Translations under genes and position numbers: made by a program
Notes under the pieces: generated by a model
The model's database searches: none
What the model was told of the DNA's origin: nothing
The model's input: the letters and a program-made list of their open reading frames with translations, nothing else
NCBI GenBank assembly: GCA_023433835.1
Contig: JAEYTW010000451.1
Coordinates: 1-22,586, forward strand
From: Pseudomonadota bacterium
Lineage (GTDB): Bacteria > Pseudomonadota > Alphaproteobacteria > Ferrovibrionales > Ferrovibrionaceae
Length of the DNA: 22,586 bases
Direction of reading: 5' to 3'
Part shown: one piece after another, positions 1 to 6,356 of the stretch
How the letters are laid out: each line of letters begins with the position of its first letter
Numbering within the stretch: the first letter of the stretch is position 1

Positions 1-114
1 CTCCCAGGTCGGCAGGACCCTGGCGTCCGGGGCGGCCAGTTCCATCGACAGGATGCCGTCGGCTTCCCAGCGGATGGCCTGGAGACGCAGCTCGAGAGTA
101 TCGGAATCAGCCAT
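1..114 (-). CDS. PDR/VanB-type ferredoxin reductase of a Rieske oxygenase (N-terminus only, cut by window edge)
   Basis: Only the first 38 codons lie in the window; the frame runs open off the left edge. The peptide starts MADSDTLELRLQAIRWEADG and continues into a segment like the first beta strands of phthalate-dioxygenase-reductase and vanillate demethylase reductase proteins (ferredoxin-NADP reductase fold, FMN/NAD, C-terminal plant-type 2Fe-2S). The gene follows the Rid and Rieske oxygenase genes on the same strand, with 11 bp to the Rid stop codon, which is where an electron-transfer partner is expected. No clear Shine-Dalgarno sequence precedes the ATG, so translation may be coupled to the gene before it. 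The family call rests on a short N-terminal match plus context; the flavin and iron-sulfur domains are outside the window. Confidence 0.72.
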   Translation of the reverse strand, partial: MADSDTLELRLQAIRWEADGILSMELAAPDARVLPTWE

Positions 115-125
115 GATCGGAACTT

Positions 126-545
126 TCAGGCGTGGCGCAGATCGACGCGGCGGTTGGCGAAGGCGTCGATTTCTATCAGGAGACCCGGAAACGCGAAACC
201 CCCGACGCCGACCAAAGTCGAGCAGGGGAAGGTGGGGCCGAAAACTTCCGCCCTGGCGCGGTTGACCGCCGCCTTGTTGTCGGCGTCGGTGACGTAGATG
301 ACGACCTTGTAGACATTGTGCATGCCGCCGCCGGCCGCGGCCAGCAGATCGGCGATCTTGGCAAAGCTGGCGCGAGCCTGGAGATAGAGGTCGTCGCCGC
401 CGATCGGCAGGCCGTCGCCCCCGCGGGCATGCTGGCCGGAAATGACGATCTCGTCGCCGATGACAAGACAGTTCGACCAGGTCGCCCCTGGCGGCTCCGC
501 CGCCCCGGGGACCTGGACCTTCTCGACGACGAGACCGGCGGTCAT
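126..545 (-). CDS. Rid family protein (YjgF/YER057c/UK114), lacking the canonical arginine
   Basis: This 139-residue protein has the length and layout of Rid proteins: a central SGQ segment at about 36-38, the NVYKVVIYVTD strand at 77-87, and the C-terminal IEIDAFA strand at 124-130. RidA proteins hydrolyse reactive enamine/imine intermediates to ketones and ammonia as homotrimers. The key arginine of true RidA sits in a PARS-type motif after the FP pair. Here the equivalent stretch is FPCSTLVGV (106-114), with serine 109 at the arginine position. That places it among Rid subgroups not expected to be standard imine deaminases. It lies between the Rieske oxygenase and reductase genes, 3 bp after the oxygenase stop, so it is probably part of the same pathway. 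The family is clear; the reaction is not. Confidence 0.88.
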   Translation of the reverse strand: MTAGLVVEKVQVPGAAEPPGATWSNCLVIGDEIVISGQHARGGDGLPIGGDDLYLQARASFAKIADLLAAAGGGMHNVYKVVIYVTDADNKAAVNRARAEVFGPTFPCSTLVGVGGFAFPGLLIEIDAFANRRVDLRHA

Positions 546-548
546 GGT

Positions 549-1586
549 TTATTCGGCGGCCTGCTGGCCGCCGGCCTGGGCCGCGACCTGGGCTTCGGCC
601 AGCACCCGCAGGCGGCGGCGCAGGCGGACGATGCCCATGTCGTGCTGGTAGAGGATCTCGCGCTGGTTGGCGTCGGGCTCCATGTCTTCCATCATCACGC
701 GGTCCTGCTCGAGCACCGCCCAATGGCGGGCTTCCAGCCGGTTGCGATAGAGGAAGCGCCAGGTGTCGCGCTGCCAGCCCTCGACCTTGCGGCAGCGCCA
801 GTGGAACACCGCCGACATGTTCGGGCCGATCGGGGTGTACATGCCGATGATGTGGAAATTCCCGCCCGGGCCGCCGGTCTTCGGATAGGGAATTTCCAGC
901 CGCATCCAATGGATGCCGGTCTCGCCCCATTCGGTCCAGTCGAAGTTGACCGACTTCTGGTCCTTCTTCTCGAAGATGAAGCCGTTCTGGGTGTCGCGCA
1001 CCTGGAAGTTCGCCGTGGTGTCGCCGAACGACATCGAATGCGACTGCTTGTGCAGGTAGGTACCGTGCATCGGGTCCATGACGTTGTCATAGACGTAGCG
1101 ATAGTCGCCGCCCCATTCGGTATAGCAGAGGAACTGCGAGAATTCGGCGTCGGCCAGTTCTTCCGGAAGGGTGAACGGAACGGGCTCGGGGTGCTGGGCA
1201 TCGCCGACATAGGCGAAGATCACGCCGTTGCGCTCCTCCAGCGGGAAGGAACGGACGGCCTTCATGCCCTCCAGCCGGCAGCCGGGGCTGCCCGGCACCG
1301 AGGTGACGACGCCGTCATGGCGCACCTGGACGCCGTGATAGCCGCAGGCGACGGTGTTGCCGAGGTTGATGCCGCGCGACAGCGGGGCCCCGCGATGCGG
1401 GCAATGGTCTTCCAGCATGTAGGGCGTGCCGTTCCGGTCGCGCCACAGGGCCAGCTTGTAGCCCAGCCGGCGCAGCGAGGTCGGCTTTTCGGTGACGAAG
1501 TCGGACGGGCAGATCGCCCACCAGAGATTGCGCAGGCCGTTCGCCAGGGCGGCTTCGACCGGATCCTCGGTGCGGGGGGTGGTCAT
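549..1586 (-). CDS. Rieske non-heme iron oxygenase, alpha subunit (phthalate dioxygenase/vanillate demethylase type)
   Basis: This 345-residue protein carries the two hallmarks of Rieske oxygenase alpha subunits. The 2Fe-2S site is C62-x-H64 followed by C81-x2-H84 (CPHRGAPL and CGYHGV). The mononuclear iron site is D171-x2-H174-x4-H179 in MDPMHGTYLH, with a likely third ligand D295 in LEQDR. Length and motif style match the homotrimeric group without a beta subunit (phthalate 4,5-dioxygenase, vanillate or dicamba O-demethylase). It would dihydroxylate or demethylate an aromatic acid in the cytoplasm using electrons from the reductase that starts at 114. The start at 1586 has a GGAG-like ribosome site about 10 bases upstream. 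Two small genes precede it in the operon. The substrate cannot be assigned from sequence. Confidence 0.95.
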   Translation of the reverse strand: MTTPRTEDPVEAALANGLRNLWWAICPSDFVTEKPTSLRRLGYKLALWRDRNGTPYMLEDHCPHRGAPLSRGINLGNTVACGYHGVQVRHDGVVTSVPGSPGCRLEGMKAVRSFPLEERNGVIFAYVGDAQHPEPVPFTLPEELADAEFSQFLCYTEWGGDYRYVYDNVMDPMHGTYLHKQSHSMSFGDTTANFQVRDTQNGFIFEKKDQKSVNFDWTEWGETGIHWMRLEIPYPKTGGPGGNFHIIGMYTPIGPNMSAVFHWRCRKVEGWQRDTWRFLYRNRLEARHWAVLEQDRVMMEDMEPDANQREILYQHDMGIVRLRRRLRVLAEAQVAAQAGGQQAAE

Positions 1587-1610
1587 CTCTTCGGATCTCC
1601 GCTGGGTTGA

Positions 1611-1826
1611 TCAGGCGCTGAGGCGCTGCATTTCCTTGGCGAACAGGTCCGGCGTCCAGGGCTGGCCGTCGGGGCTCGGCACCGCCTGCTCGTTGAGCGA
1701 GGCGACGAGGGCGCCGAGGTCGTGATGGCCGGCGGCAAAGGCACGCTCGATGGCATCGCCCAAGAGGTTCTCGTACATGGACGGCTCCTGCCGGCGCGCC
1801 TGGTGCGGGTTCAGGTACTGAGCCAT
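1611..1826 (-). CDS. Small recombinase-like helix-turn-helix domain protein (71 aa)
   Basis: This 71-residue protein has a disordered N-terminus, then a helical segment YENLLGDAIERAFAAG (18-33), a second helix DLGALVASLNEQ (36-47) and a third around WTPDLFAKEMQRL (57-69). The PDGQPWTPDLFAKEM pattern resembles the resolvase/recombinase-type helix-turn-helix seen in short stand-alone proteins near oxygenase genes. It has no catalytic recombinase domain, so it is not a mobile-element gene. It ends 24 bp before the Rieske oxygenase start and begins 3 bp after the 108-residue gene, so it is almost certainly co-transcribed with both. It could be a small regulator or an oxygenase accessory protein. 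The family resemblance is from memory of the motif; the function is unknown. Confidence 0.75.
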   Translation of the reverse strand: MAQYLNPHQARRQEPSMYENLLGDAIERAFAAGHHDLGALVASLNEQAVPSPDGQPWTPDLFAKEMQRLSA

Positions 1827-1829
1827 TGC

Positions 1830-2156
1830 TTATTTGCCTCCTTGGCGGACACGTTCCTTGATGCGCTCGCGGACCGGGACGAAATCGTAGGTCGGCAGGC
1901 ATTCGGTGGTGAAGACGCCCCAGGCCGACCGTTCCAGCTCGACATTCACCTGGGCGAGCTTGGACGGGGGCAGGCGCAGCGTCACGATCTGGCCGAAGCC
2001 CATCGCGACGTACCAGGAGACGATCTCGACGCCCTCGGGCGGAAACCGCTCCCACCAGTCCGCCTCTTTCAGGCGGGTCTGGATGGCATCGAGGTTGTTG
2101 GACTGATCATGCCGCAGCAGGATCGTCAGCAACATCGTTTCTTCGGGGGCGCTCAT
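1830..2156 (-). CDS. Conserved-looking hypothetical protein (108 aa), first gene of the Rieske operon
   Basis: I do not recognise this protein. From the chosen start (MSAPEETMLLTILL) it has 108 residues with an apparent beta-alpha-beta-beta-alpha-beta order. A strand lies at 8-15, a helix at 19-35 (NNLDAIQTRLKEADWW), a strand pair at 43-62, a helix at 65-77 and a final strand at 80-93. That order is common in small ferredoxin-like or dimeric alpha/beta-barrel proteins. The frame is open up to 2303, but the sigma70-like promoter at 2212-2240 would start transcription near 2205, so the longer form is unlikely. An ATG at 2135 is an alternative. It abuts the helix-turn-helix gene (3 bp gap). A role as an oxygenase accessory or intermediate-binding protein is only a guess. 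Confidence 0.7.
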   Translation of the reverse strand: MSAPEETMLLTILLRHDQSNNLDAIQTRLKEADWWERFPPEGVEIVSWYVAMGFGQIVTLRLPPSKLAQVNVELERSAWGVFTTECLPTYDFVPVRERIKERVRQGGK

Positions 2157-2177
2157 GTCATTTGCAATCCCGATATT

Positions 2178-2195
2178 GGTTTCACTAATAAAACC
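2178..2195. promoter_or_regulatory. Inverted repeat, candidate operator in the leader of the Rieske operon
   Basis: GGTTT and AAACC arms flank an 8-base spacer (GGTTTCACTAATAAAACC); seven of nine opposed positions pair. It lies about 10-27 bases downstream of the predicted leftward start site, where a bound repressor would block transcription. The local IclR regulator is the obvious candidate ligand, but no consensus proves this. Confidence 0.4.
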
Positions 2196-2211
2196 ATGCT
2201 TCGTATTGGGA

Positions 2212-2240
2212 ATGCTACGTCCCGATGACTGCCCTGTCAA
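2212..2240 (-). promoter_or_regulatory. Sigma70-like promoter for the leftward Rieske operon
   Basis: Read on the minus strand there is a perfect TTGACA (plus-strand 2235-2240), a 17-base spacer and TAGCAT (2212-2217), which matches TATAAT at four of six positions. Transcription would start near 2205 and give a leader of about 50 bases to the ATG at 2156. The spacing and the perfect -35 make this one of the best promoter candidates in the window. Confidence 0.6.
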
Positions 2241-2246
2241 TGGTTG

Positions 2247-2269
2247 AGGTCCCCTTGCCGCAGGAACCT
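2247..2269. promoter_or_regulatory. Inverted repeat upstream of the leftward -35, candidate activator site
   Basis: AGGTCCC at 2247-2253 and GGAACCT at 2263-2269 form an inverted repeat with a 9-base spacer and one mismatch. It sits 7 bases upstream of the leftward -35 hexamer and between the two divergent promoters, a position used by activating IclR-type regulators. Assignment to the IclR protein encoded at 7150 is an inference. Confidence 0.35.
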
Positions 2270-2338
2270 TAGGGTTTCGCCTTATTTGTCGGCAATTTGG
2301 CAAAGATTTGAGCGACGCCGGCAGCGGAAAGTTGCGAG

Positions 2339-2368
2339 TTGACAGTTTGCTGGGAGCTCAATTACAGT
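2339..2368 (+). promoter_or_regulatory. Sigma70-like promoter for the rightward catabolic operon
   Basis: A perfect TTGACA (2339-2344) is followed after 18 bases by TACAGT (2363-2368), which matches TATAAT at four of six positions. A start near 2375 gives a leader of about 32 bases to the ATG at 2407. This also argues against the longer readings of the ABC ATPase that begin at 2308 or 2377. Confidence 0.5.
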
Positions 2369-2406
2369 TCCGCTCCATGAACAACGTTTCTTTAGAGAAA
2401 CATCTG

Positions 2407-3210
2407 ATGGCCCAGCAGGCAGGGGCGAGCGCGGCGATCCGCCTCGAATTCCGCAACGTCACCCGCCGCTTCCAGGGGCGGGGCAAGGCCGAGGGCGTCA
2501 CCGCCATCGAAGGCGTCACGCTCAGCGTGCGCGATGGCGAAGTTGTCTCGCTGATCGGCCCGTCGGGTTGCGGCAAGTCGACCCTGTTGAATCTCACGGC
2601 CGGCCTCGACAAGCCGTCGGTCGGCGAGGTGCTGGTCGACGGCCAGCCGGTCACCGGTCCCAACGCTCATGTCGCCTTCATGCTGCAGAAGGATCTGCTG
2701 CTGCCCTGGCGCACTATCCGGGAGAACGTCGAGTTCGGTCTGGAGATCCGCAAGGTGCCGGCGGCCGAGCGTAAATCGACGGCATTGGCCATGCTCAAGG
2801 CCTGCCATCTCGAAGGTTTCCCGGACCATTACCCGCATCAGCTGTCGGGCGGCATGCGCCAGCGCGGGGGGGTGGGGCGCACCATGGCGACCGACCCGAC
2901 CGTCGTGCTGATGGACGAGCCGTTCTCGGCGCTCGACGCCCAGACCAAGATGATCCTGCAGAAGGACCTGGCGCAGACCTTGTCGTCGATGCGCAAGACC
3001 TGCCTGTTCATCACCCACGACCTGGCCGAGGCCGTCGCCTTGTCCGACCGGGTGCTGGTGATGAGCCACCGGCCCGGCCGCATCATCGAAGAGATCATCA
3101 TCGAGATTCCCGGGCGCGACAACCCGCTGATCCGGCGCGAAAGCCCGATGATGAACGGTTATCTGCACCGCCTGGGCGAGTTGCTCGACCTCGCCCACGC
3201 CAAGGTCTGA
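2407..3210 (+). CDS. NitT/TauT-family ABC transporter ATP-binding protein
   Basis: From the ATG at 2407 the protein has 267 residues, the usual size for SsuB/TauB-type ATPases. Walker A is GPSGCGKS (51-58), the Q-loop glutamine is in MLQKDLLLPW (Q94), the signature is LSGGM (146-150), Walker B is VVLMDEP (166-172) and the H-loop histidine is H204 in ITHDL. It would power import of an organic anion through the permease encoded at 4254. An AGAGA ribosome site at 2394-2398 with an 8-base spacer supports this start; ATG 2377 in the same frame is possible. After the signature the sequence reads RQRGGVGRT, where most relatives have RQRVALAR. The base run there is G-rich but the frame stays open. 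Neighbouring catabolic genes suggest aromatic-acid uptake rather than sulfonate or nitrate. Confidence 0.93.
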   Translation: MAQQAGASAAIRLEFRNVTRRFQGRGKAEGVTAIEGVTLSVRDGEVVSLIGPSGCGKSTLLNLTAGLDKPSVGEVLVDGQPVTGPNAHVAFMLQKDLLLPWRTIRENVEFGLEIRKVPAAERKSTALAMLKACHLEGFPDHYPHQLSGGMRQRGGVGRTMATDPTVVLMDEPFSALDAQTKMILQKDLAQTLSSMRKTCLFITHDLAEAVALSDRVLVMSHRPGRIIEEIIIEIPGRDNPLIRRESPMMNGYLHRLGELLDLAHAKV

Positions 3211-3242
3211 CTAAGACTTCGACAGGAGAGGACAGGATCACG

Positions 3243-4226
3243 ATGAAGACGTCACGCATGCTCAGCCGGCTTGCCGGCGTAGCCGCATTGAGCCTCGGGC
3301 TCGGCCTCGCCGGGGCCGCCGCCGCGCAGGAGAAGGTGATCTTCCTGCTGCCGGCGCCGCCGGTGCTGCAGGCTTTCGCCCCGCATAACATCGCGATGGC
3401 CAAGGGCTACTACAAGGCCGAGGGCCTCGACGTCGAATTCAAGGTCGGCCAGGGCGGCGCCGACGTCGCCACCCAGGTCGGCGCCGGCAACGCCGATGTC
3501 GGCGGCGGCATCGGCGACACCCCCGTCATCGTCCGCGCCAACGGCGTGCCGATCAAGGCGGTCGCCGTGCTGGGCGGCGGCGCGCTGACCCAGATCTACA
3601 TCCGGCAGGATGCCGGCGTTCCCGGCCCGGCCGAACTGAAGGGCAAGACCATCTCGGTGATGTCCTACCAGGACACGACCTATTACGCGCTGCTCGGCAC
3701 GCTCGCCCATTTCGGCATGAAGAAGAATGACGTCAATGCCCAGGCGGTCGGCCCGGGCGGCATCGTCCAGCTCGTCGTCGGCGGCCAGGCCCAGGCCCTG
3801 GCCGGCCCCCCGGAATGGGGCCAGGCGGTCGAGGCGGCCGGCGTCAAGGTGCTGTCGTTCGAGACCCGCAACTACTATCCCGGCATGGCCCAGGCGATCC
3901 TGGCGTCGGATGCGACGATCAAGGCCAAGCCCAAGGTCGTCGGCGGCGTCGCCCGCGCGGTCACCAAGGCGATGACCGACATCATGGCCGACCCCGAGGC
4001 CGCGGCCGACGTCTACGTCAAGGCGCTGCCGCAATACGCCGACAAGAAGGCCGACGTCGTCAAGATCATGATCGACTACAAGAACAAGATCTATGCCGGC
4101 CAGGCCAAGCCCGGCGCGATGGATCCGGACAAGCTGGCCAAGCTTCAGGAATTCTACCTGAAGGAAGGCATCATCCGCCGCGCGACCCCGGTCGCCGAGC
4201 TCTACACCAACGAATTCCTGAACTGA
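3243..4226 (+). CDS. ABC transporter substrate-binding protein (NitT/TauT, SsuA/NMT1-like)
   Basis: This 327-residue periplasmic binding protein starts with a clear signal peptide: KTSR, a hydrophobic run LAGVAALSLGLGLAGAAAA, and likely cleavage before Q29. The mature part follows the SsuA/TauA/NMT1 plan. There is an early strand VIFLLPAPPV, a FAPHNIAMAKGYYKAEGLDVEF segment typical of this fold, and a GAGNADVGGGIGDTP segment that lines the ligand cleft in relatives. It should capture the transported substrate and deliver it to the permease encoded at 4254. An ACAGGA ribosome site precedes the ATG, and the gap to the ATPase gene is 32 bp. The ligand cannot be predicted; the operon suggests an aromatic or related carboxylate. 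Confidence 0.93.
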   Translation: MKTSRMLSRLAGVAALSLGLGLAGAAAAQEKVIFLLPAPPVLQAFAPHNIAMAKGYYKAEGLDVEFKVGQGGADVATQVGAGNADVGGGIGDTPVIVRANGVPIKAVAVLGGGALTQIYIRQDAGVPGPAELKGKTISVMSYQDTTYYALLGTLAHFGMKKNDVNAQAVGPGGIVQLVVGGQAQALAGPPEWGQAVEAAGVKVLSFETRNYYPGMAQAILASDATIKAKPKVVGGVARAVTKAMTDIMADPEAAADVYVKALPQYADKKADVVKIMIDYKNKIYAGQAKPGAMDPDKLAKLQEFYLKEGIIRRATPVAELYTNEFLN

Positions 4227-4253
4227 CCCCGCAGTGACTGAGAGGAGCCCGCA

Positions 4254-5033
4254 ATGAGTGACAGCGCGCGACTGGCCGCCATCGGCGGGCTCCTGCTCGG
4301 CATCGTCTTCCTGGCCGCCTGGCAATGGCTGCCGGGCCTGCTCGGCGTGCCGGCATTCGTCATTCCGCCGGTGTCCGACGTGTGGAACGAATTCCTCTAC
4401 ATGATCGGCAATGAACGTGTCTTCTTCCATGTCGGCGCCACCAGCCTGTCGGTGATCGCCGGCTTCGTGCTGGGCGCGCTGCTCGGCATGATCGTCGGCT
4501 ACGCGCTGGGCATGTCGCCTTCGGCCGAAATGGTCCTGTCGCCCTATATCCTGGCGCTGCAGATCGCGCCCAAGGTCGCCTTCGCGCCGCTCTTCGTGAT
4601 GTGGTTCGGCTTCACCGTCTATCCGAAGATCCTGGTGGCCGTGCTGATCGTGTTCTTCCCGGTCATGGTGAACGTGCTGGGCGCCGTCCGTACCATCGAC
4701 CGCGACCAGATCAACCTTGCCCGCGCCTTCTCGGCCAACCGGCTCGAAGTGTTCTGGAAGATCGAGATTCCCGCCTCGATGCCCGCGCTGTTCTCCGGCC
4801 TGCGCATCGCCGCGACCCTGGCCGTGATCGGCGTCGTCGTGGGCGAACTGGTCGGCGGCAATGTAGGCTTGGGCTACCTGCTGGTCTACGGCCAGGGCCA
4901 GGCCAATACCGCGATGGTCTTCGTCGTCATTCTGTTGCTCACCCTCATCGGCCTCGTCGCCTATCTCGCGGTTGCCGTGACCGAGGGCCGTGTCCTGCAT
5001 TACCTGCCGAAGCGCGACTTCGGCGCCCGCTGA
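4254..5033 (+). CDS. ABC transporter permease (NitT/TauT, SsuC/TauC-like)
   Basis: This 259-residue membrane protein has about six hydrophobic segments, beginning with LAAIGGLLLGIVFLAAW and ending with VFVVILLLTLIGLVAYLAVAV. The cytoplasmic EAA-type loop is visible around 156-185 (ARAFSANRLEVFWKIEIP, then SMPALFSGLRIA), which docks onto the ATPase. This is the standard permease of the SsuC/TauC group, normally a homodimer. A GAGAGGAG ribosome site precedes the ATG. It completes a three-gene importer in the order ATPase, binding protein, permease at the head of the operon, so uptake is probably induced together with the degradative enzymes. Confidence 0.93.
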   Translation: MSDSARLAAIGGLLLGIVFLAAWQWLPGLLGVPAFVIPPVSDVWNEFLYMIGNERVFFHVGATSLSVIAGFVLGALLGMIVGYALGMSPSAEMVLSPYILALQIAPKVAFAPLFVMWFGFTVYPKILVAVLIVFFPVMVNVLGAVRTIDRDQINLARAFSANRLEVFWKIEIPASMPALFSGLRIAATLAVIGVVVGELVGGNVGLGYLLVYGQGQANTAMVFVVILLLTLIGLVAYLAVAVTEGRVLHYLPKRDFGAR

Positions 5034-5048
5034 CAAGGAGAAAACCCG

Positions 5049-5594
5049 ATGTCTGCCCAAGCTGCCGAAGTTGCCCGATCGGGCGCGCTGATCCCCGAGG
5101 GGATGTCCTTCGAGAACTGGCTGACCAGCCGCATCGCCCGCTTCAAGACCCGCACCTACGACTGGGACGTGCTGAAGTTCCAGGCCGACTACGATCCGAA
5201 GTATCGCCGTGCCCAGATGCGCTACATCGGCACCGGCGGCACCGGCAAGACCGACGGCGACGACAATGCCGTGCCGGCCGAGCACTTCACCTTCTCGACC
5301 ATGGTGCTGCCGTCGGGCTGCGAGGGCCCGCTGCACATCCACACCGACGTCGAGGAAGTGTTCTTCATCCTGAAGGGTGAGAACATCCGCCTGTTCTTCG
5401 AGTACGAAGGCCGCACCTGGGAAACCGTGCTGGGCGAGCGCGACCTGATCTCCTGCCCGGCCGGCGTCTATCGCGGCCTGCGCAACGAGGGCCGGGAAGA
5501 AGCGCTGATGTGCGTCATGCTCGGCGCGGCCAAACCGGTCACCCCGACCTATCCGCCCGATCATCCGCTGTCCAAGATCAAGCGCAACAAGTGA
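5049..5594 (+). CDS. Cupin domain protein with an altered second motif
   Basis: This 181-residue protein has one cupin domain at about 75-160. Motif 1 is intact: GPLHIHTDVEE (93-103) supplies H96, H98 and a glutamate (E102 or E103) for metal binding. Motif 2 reads CPAGVYRGLRN (136-146); the position that normally holds the fourth metal ligand, a histidine, is R142. The protein may bind metal with three ligands or use a non-metal chemistry. An AAGGAG ribosome site lies 8 bases before the ATG. It sits between the importer and an SDR. Cupins in aromatic loci can be ring-cleaving dioxygenases, isomerases or decarboxylases; which applies here is unknown. Confidence 0.85.
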   Translation: MSAQAAEVARSGALIPEGMSFENWLTSRIARFKTRTYDWDVLKFQADYDPKYRRAQMRYIGTGGTGKTDGDDNAVPAEHFTFSTMVLPSGCEGPLHIHTDVEEVFFILKGENIRLFFEYEGRTWETVLGERDLISCPAGVYRGLRNEGREEALMCVMLGAAKPVTPTYPPDHPLSKIKRNK

Positions 5595-5600
5595 TCTGAC

Positions 5601-6356
5601 ATGAGCCAGCTGAGCCGGCGCATCATCGTCGTGACCGGGGCCGCCCGCGGCCTCGGCCGTGCCTTCGCCGAGGCGGCGGCCGCGGCGGGCGCGCGGCTGG
5701 TGCTGGCGGACCGCGAGGTCGAGCTGGGGCAGGCGACCGCGAAAGCGATCGCCGCCACCGGTGCCGAGGTCGACTTCCTGTCCGTCGACCTCGGCGATCC
5801 GGCCTCGGTCGCCGCCTTCGGTGCCGCGGTGGCCGAGCGCCACGGCCGGGTCGACGGGCTGGTCAACAATGCCGCCATCGCCACCGGCATCGGCGGCAAG
5901 ACGTTCGAGGAAATCGATATCGAAACCTGGGACCGGGTGATGACCGTGAACGTGCGCGGCACCTGGCTGATGGTCAGGGCGCTGGCCCCGCTGCTGCGCA
6001 AATCCGACGCCGGCAAGATCGTCAACGTCGCCTCCGACACCGCGCTGTGGGGCGCGCCGCGCCTGCTGCACTACACCTCGTCGAAGGGCGCGATCATCGC
6101 GATGACCCGCAGCCTGGCGCGCGAGCTCGGCCCCGACAACATCGCGGTCAACTGCATCGCCCCGGGCCTGGTGCGCGTCGAGGCCACCGAATACGTGCCC
6201 GCGGCGCGCCACCAGCTCTACGAGACCGGCCGCGCCATCCCGCGTGCCCAGATGCCCGACGACTGCACCGGCGCCGTCGTCTTCCTGTTGTCGCCCGGGG
6301 CGAGCTTCGTCACCGGCCAGGTGCTGCCGCTCAACGGCGGCTTCGTGTTCAACTGA
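5601..6356 (+). CDS. Short-chain dehydrogenase/reductase (classical SDR)
   Basis: This 251-residue protein has all classical SDR marks: the nucleotide motif TGAARGLG at 12-19, an acidic residue D37 after the second strand that favours NAD(H), NNAA at 89-92, the catalytic serine S145, and Y158-x3-K162 (YTSSK). It would oxidise an alcohol or dihydrodiol, or reduce a ketone. In a locus with a Rieske oxygenase a cis-diol dehydrogenase role is possible but not shown. The gene starts 6 bp after the cupin stop and its stop overlaps the start of the hydrolase gene, so expression is coupled. Confidence 0.93.
   Translation: MSQLSRRIIVVTGAARGLGRAFAEAAAAAGARLVLADREVELGQATAKAIAATGAEVDFLSVDLGDPASVAAFGAAVAERHGRVDGLVNNAAIATGIGGKTFEEIDIETWDRVMTVNVRGTWLMVRALAPLLRKSDAGKIVNVASDTALWGAPRLLHYTSSKGAIIAMTRSLARELGPDNIAVNCIAPGLVRVEATEYVPAARHQLYETGRAIPRAQMPDDCTGAVVFLLSPGASFVTGQVLPLNGGFVFN

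Noticed and set aside
132..1610. A 492-codon plus-strand open frame opposite the Rid and Rieske genes
   Set aside because: It has no recognisable motifs, while the minus strand has complete Rieske and iron-site residues and a Rid fold.
1611..1826. Mobile-element remnant, because of the recombinase-like helix-turn-helix
   Set aside because: The gene is complete, lacks any recombinase catalytic domain, and sits inside a coherent operon without flanking repeats or other mobile genes.
2157..2303. N-terminal extension of the 108-residue protein up to 2303
   Set aside because: It would include the whole leftward promoter, and the added residues look like non-coding translation.
2308..2406. N-terminal extension of the ABC ATPase from TTG 2308 or ATG 2377
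   Set aside because: The extension covers the predicted promoter, has no homology-like sequence, and neither start has a ribosome site at a good distance. ATG 2377 remains a minor possibility.
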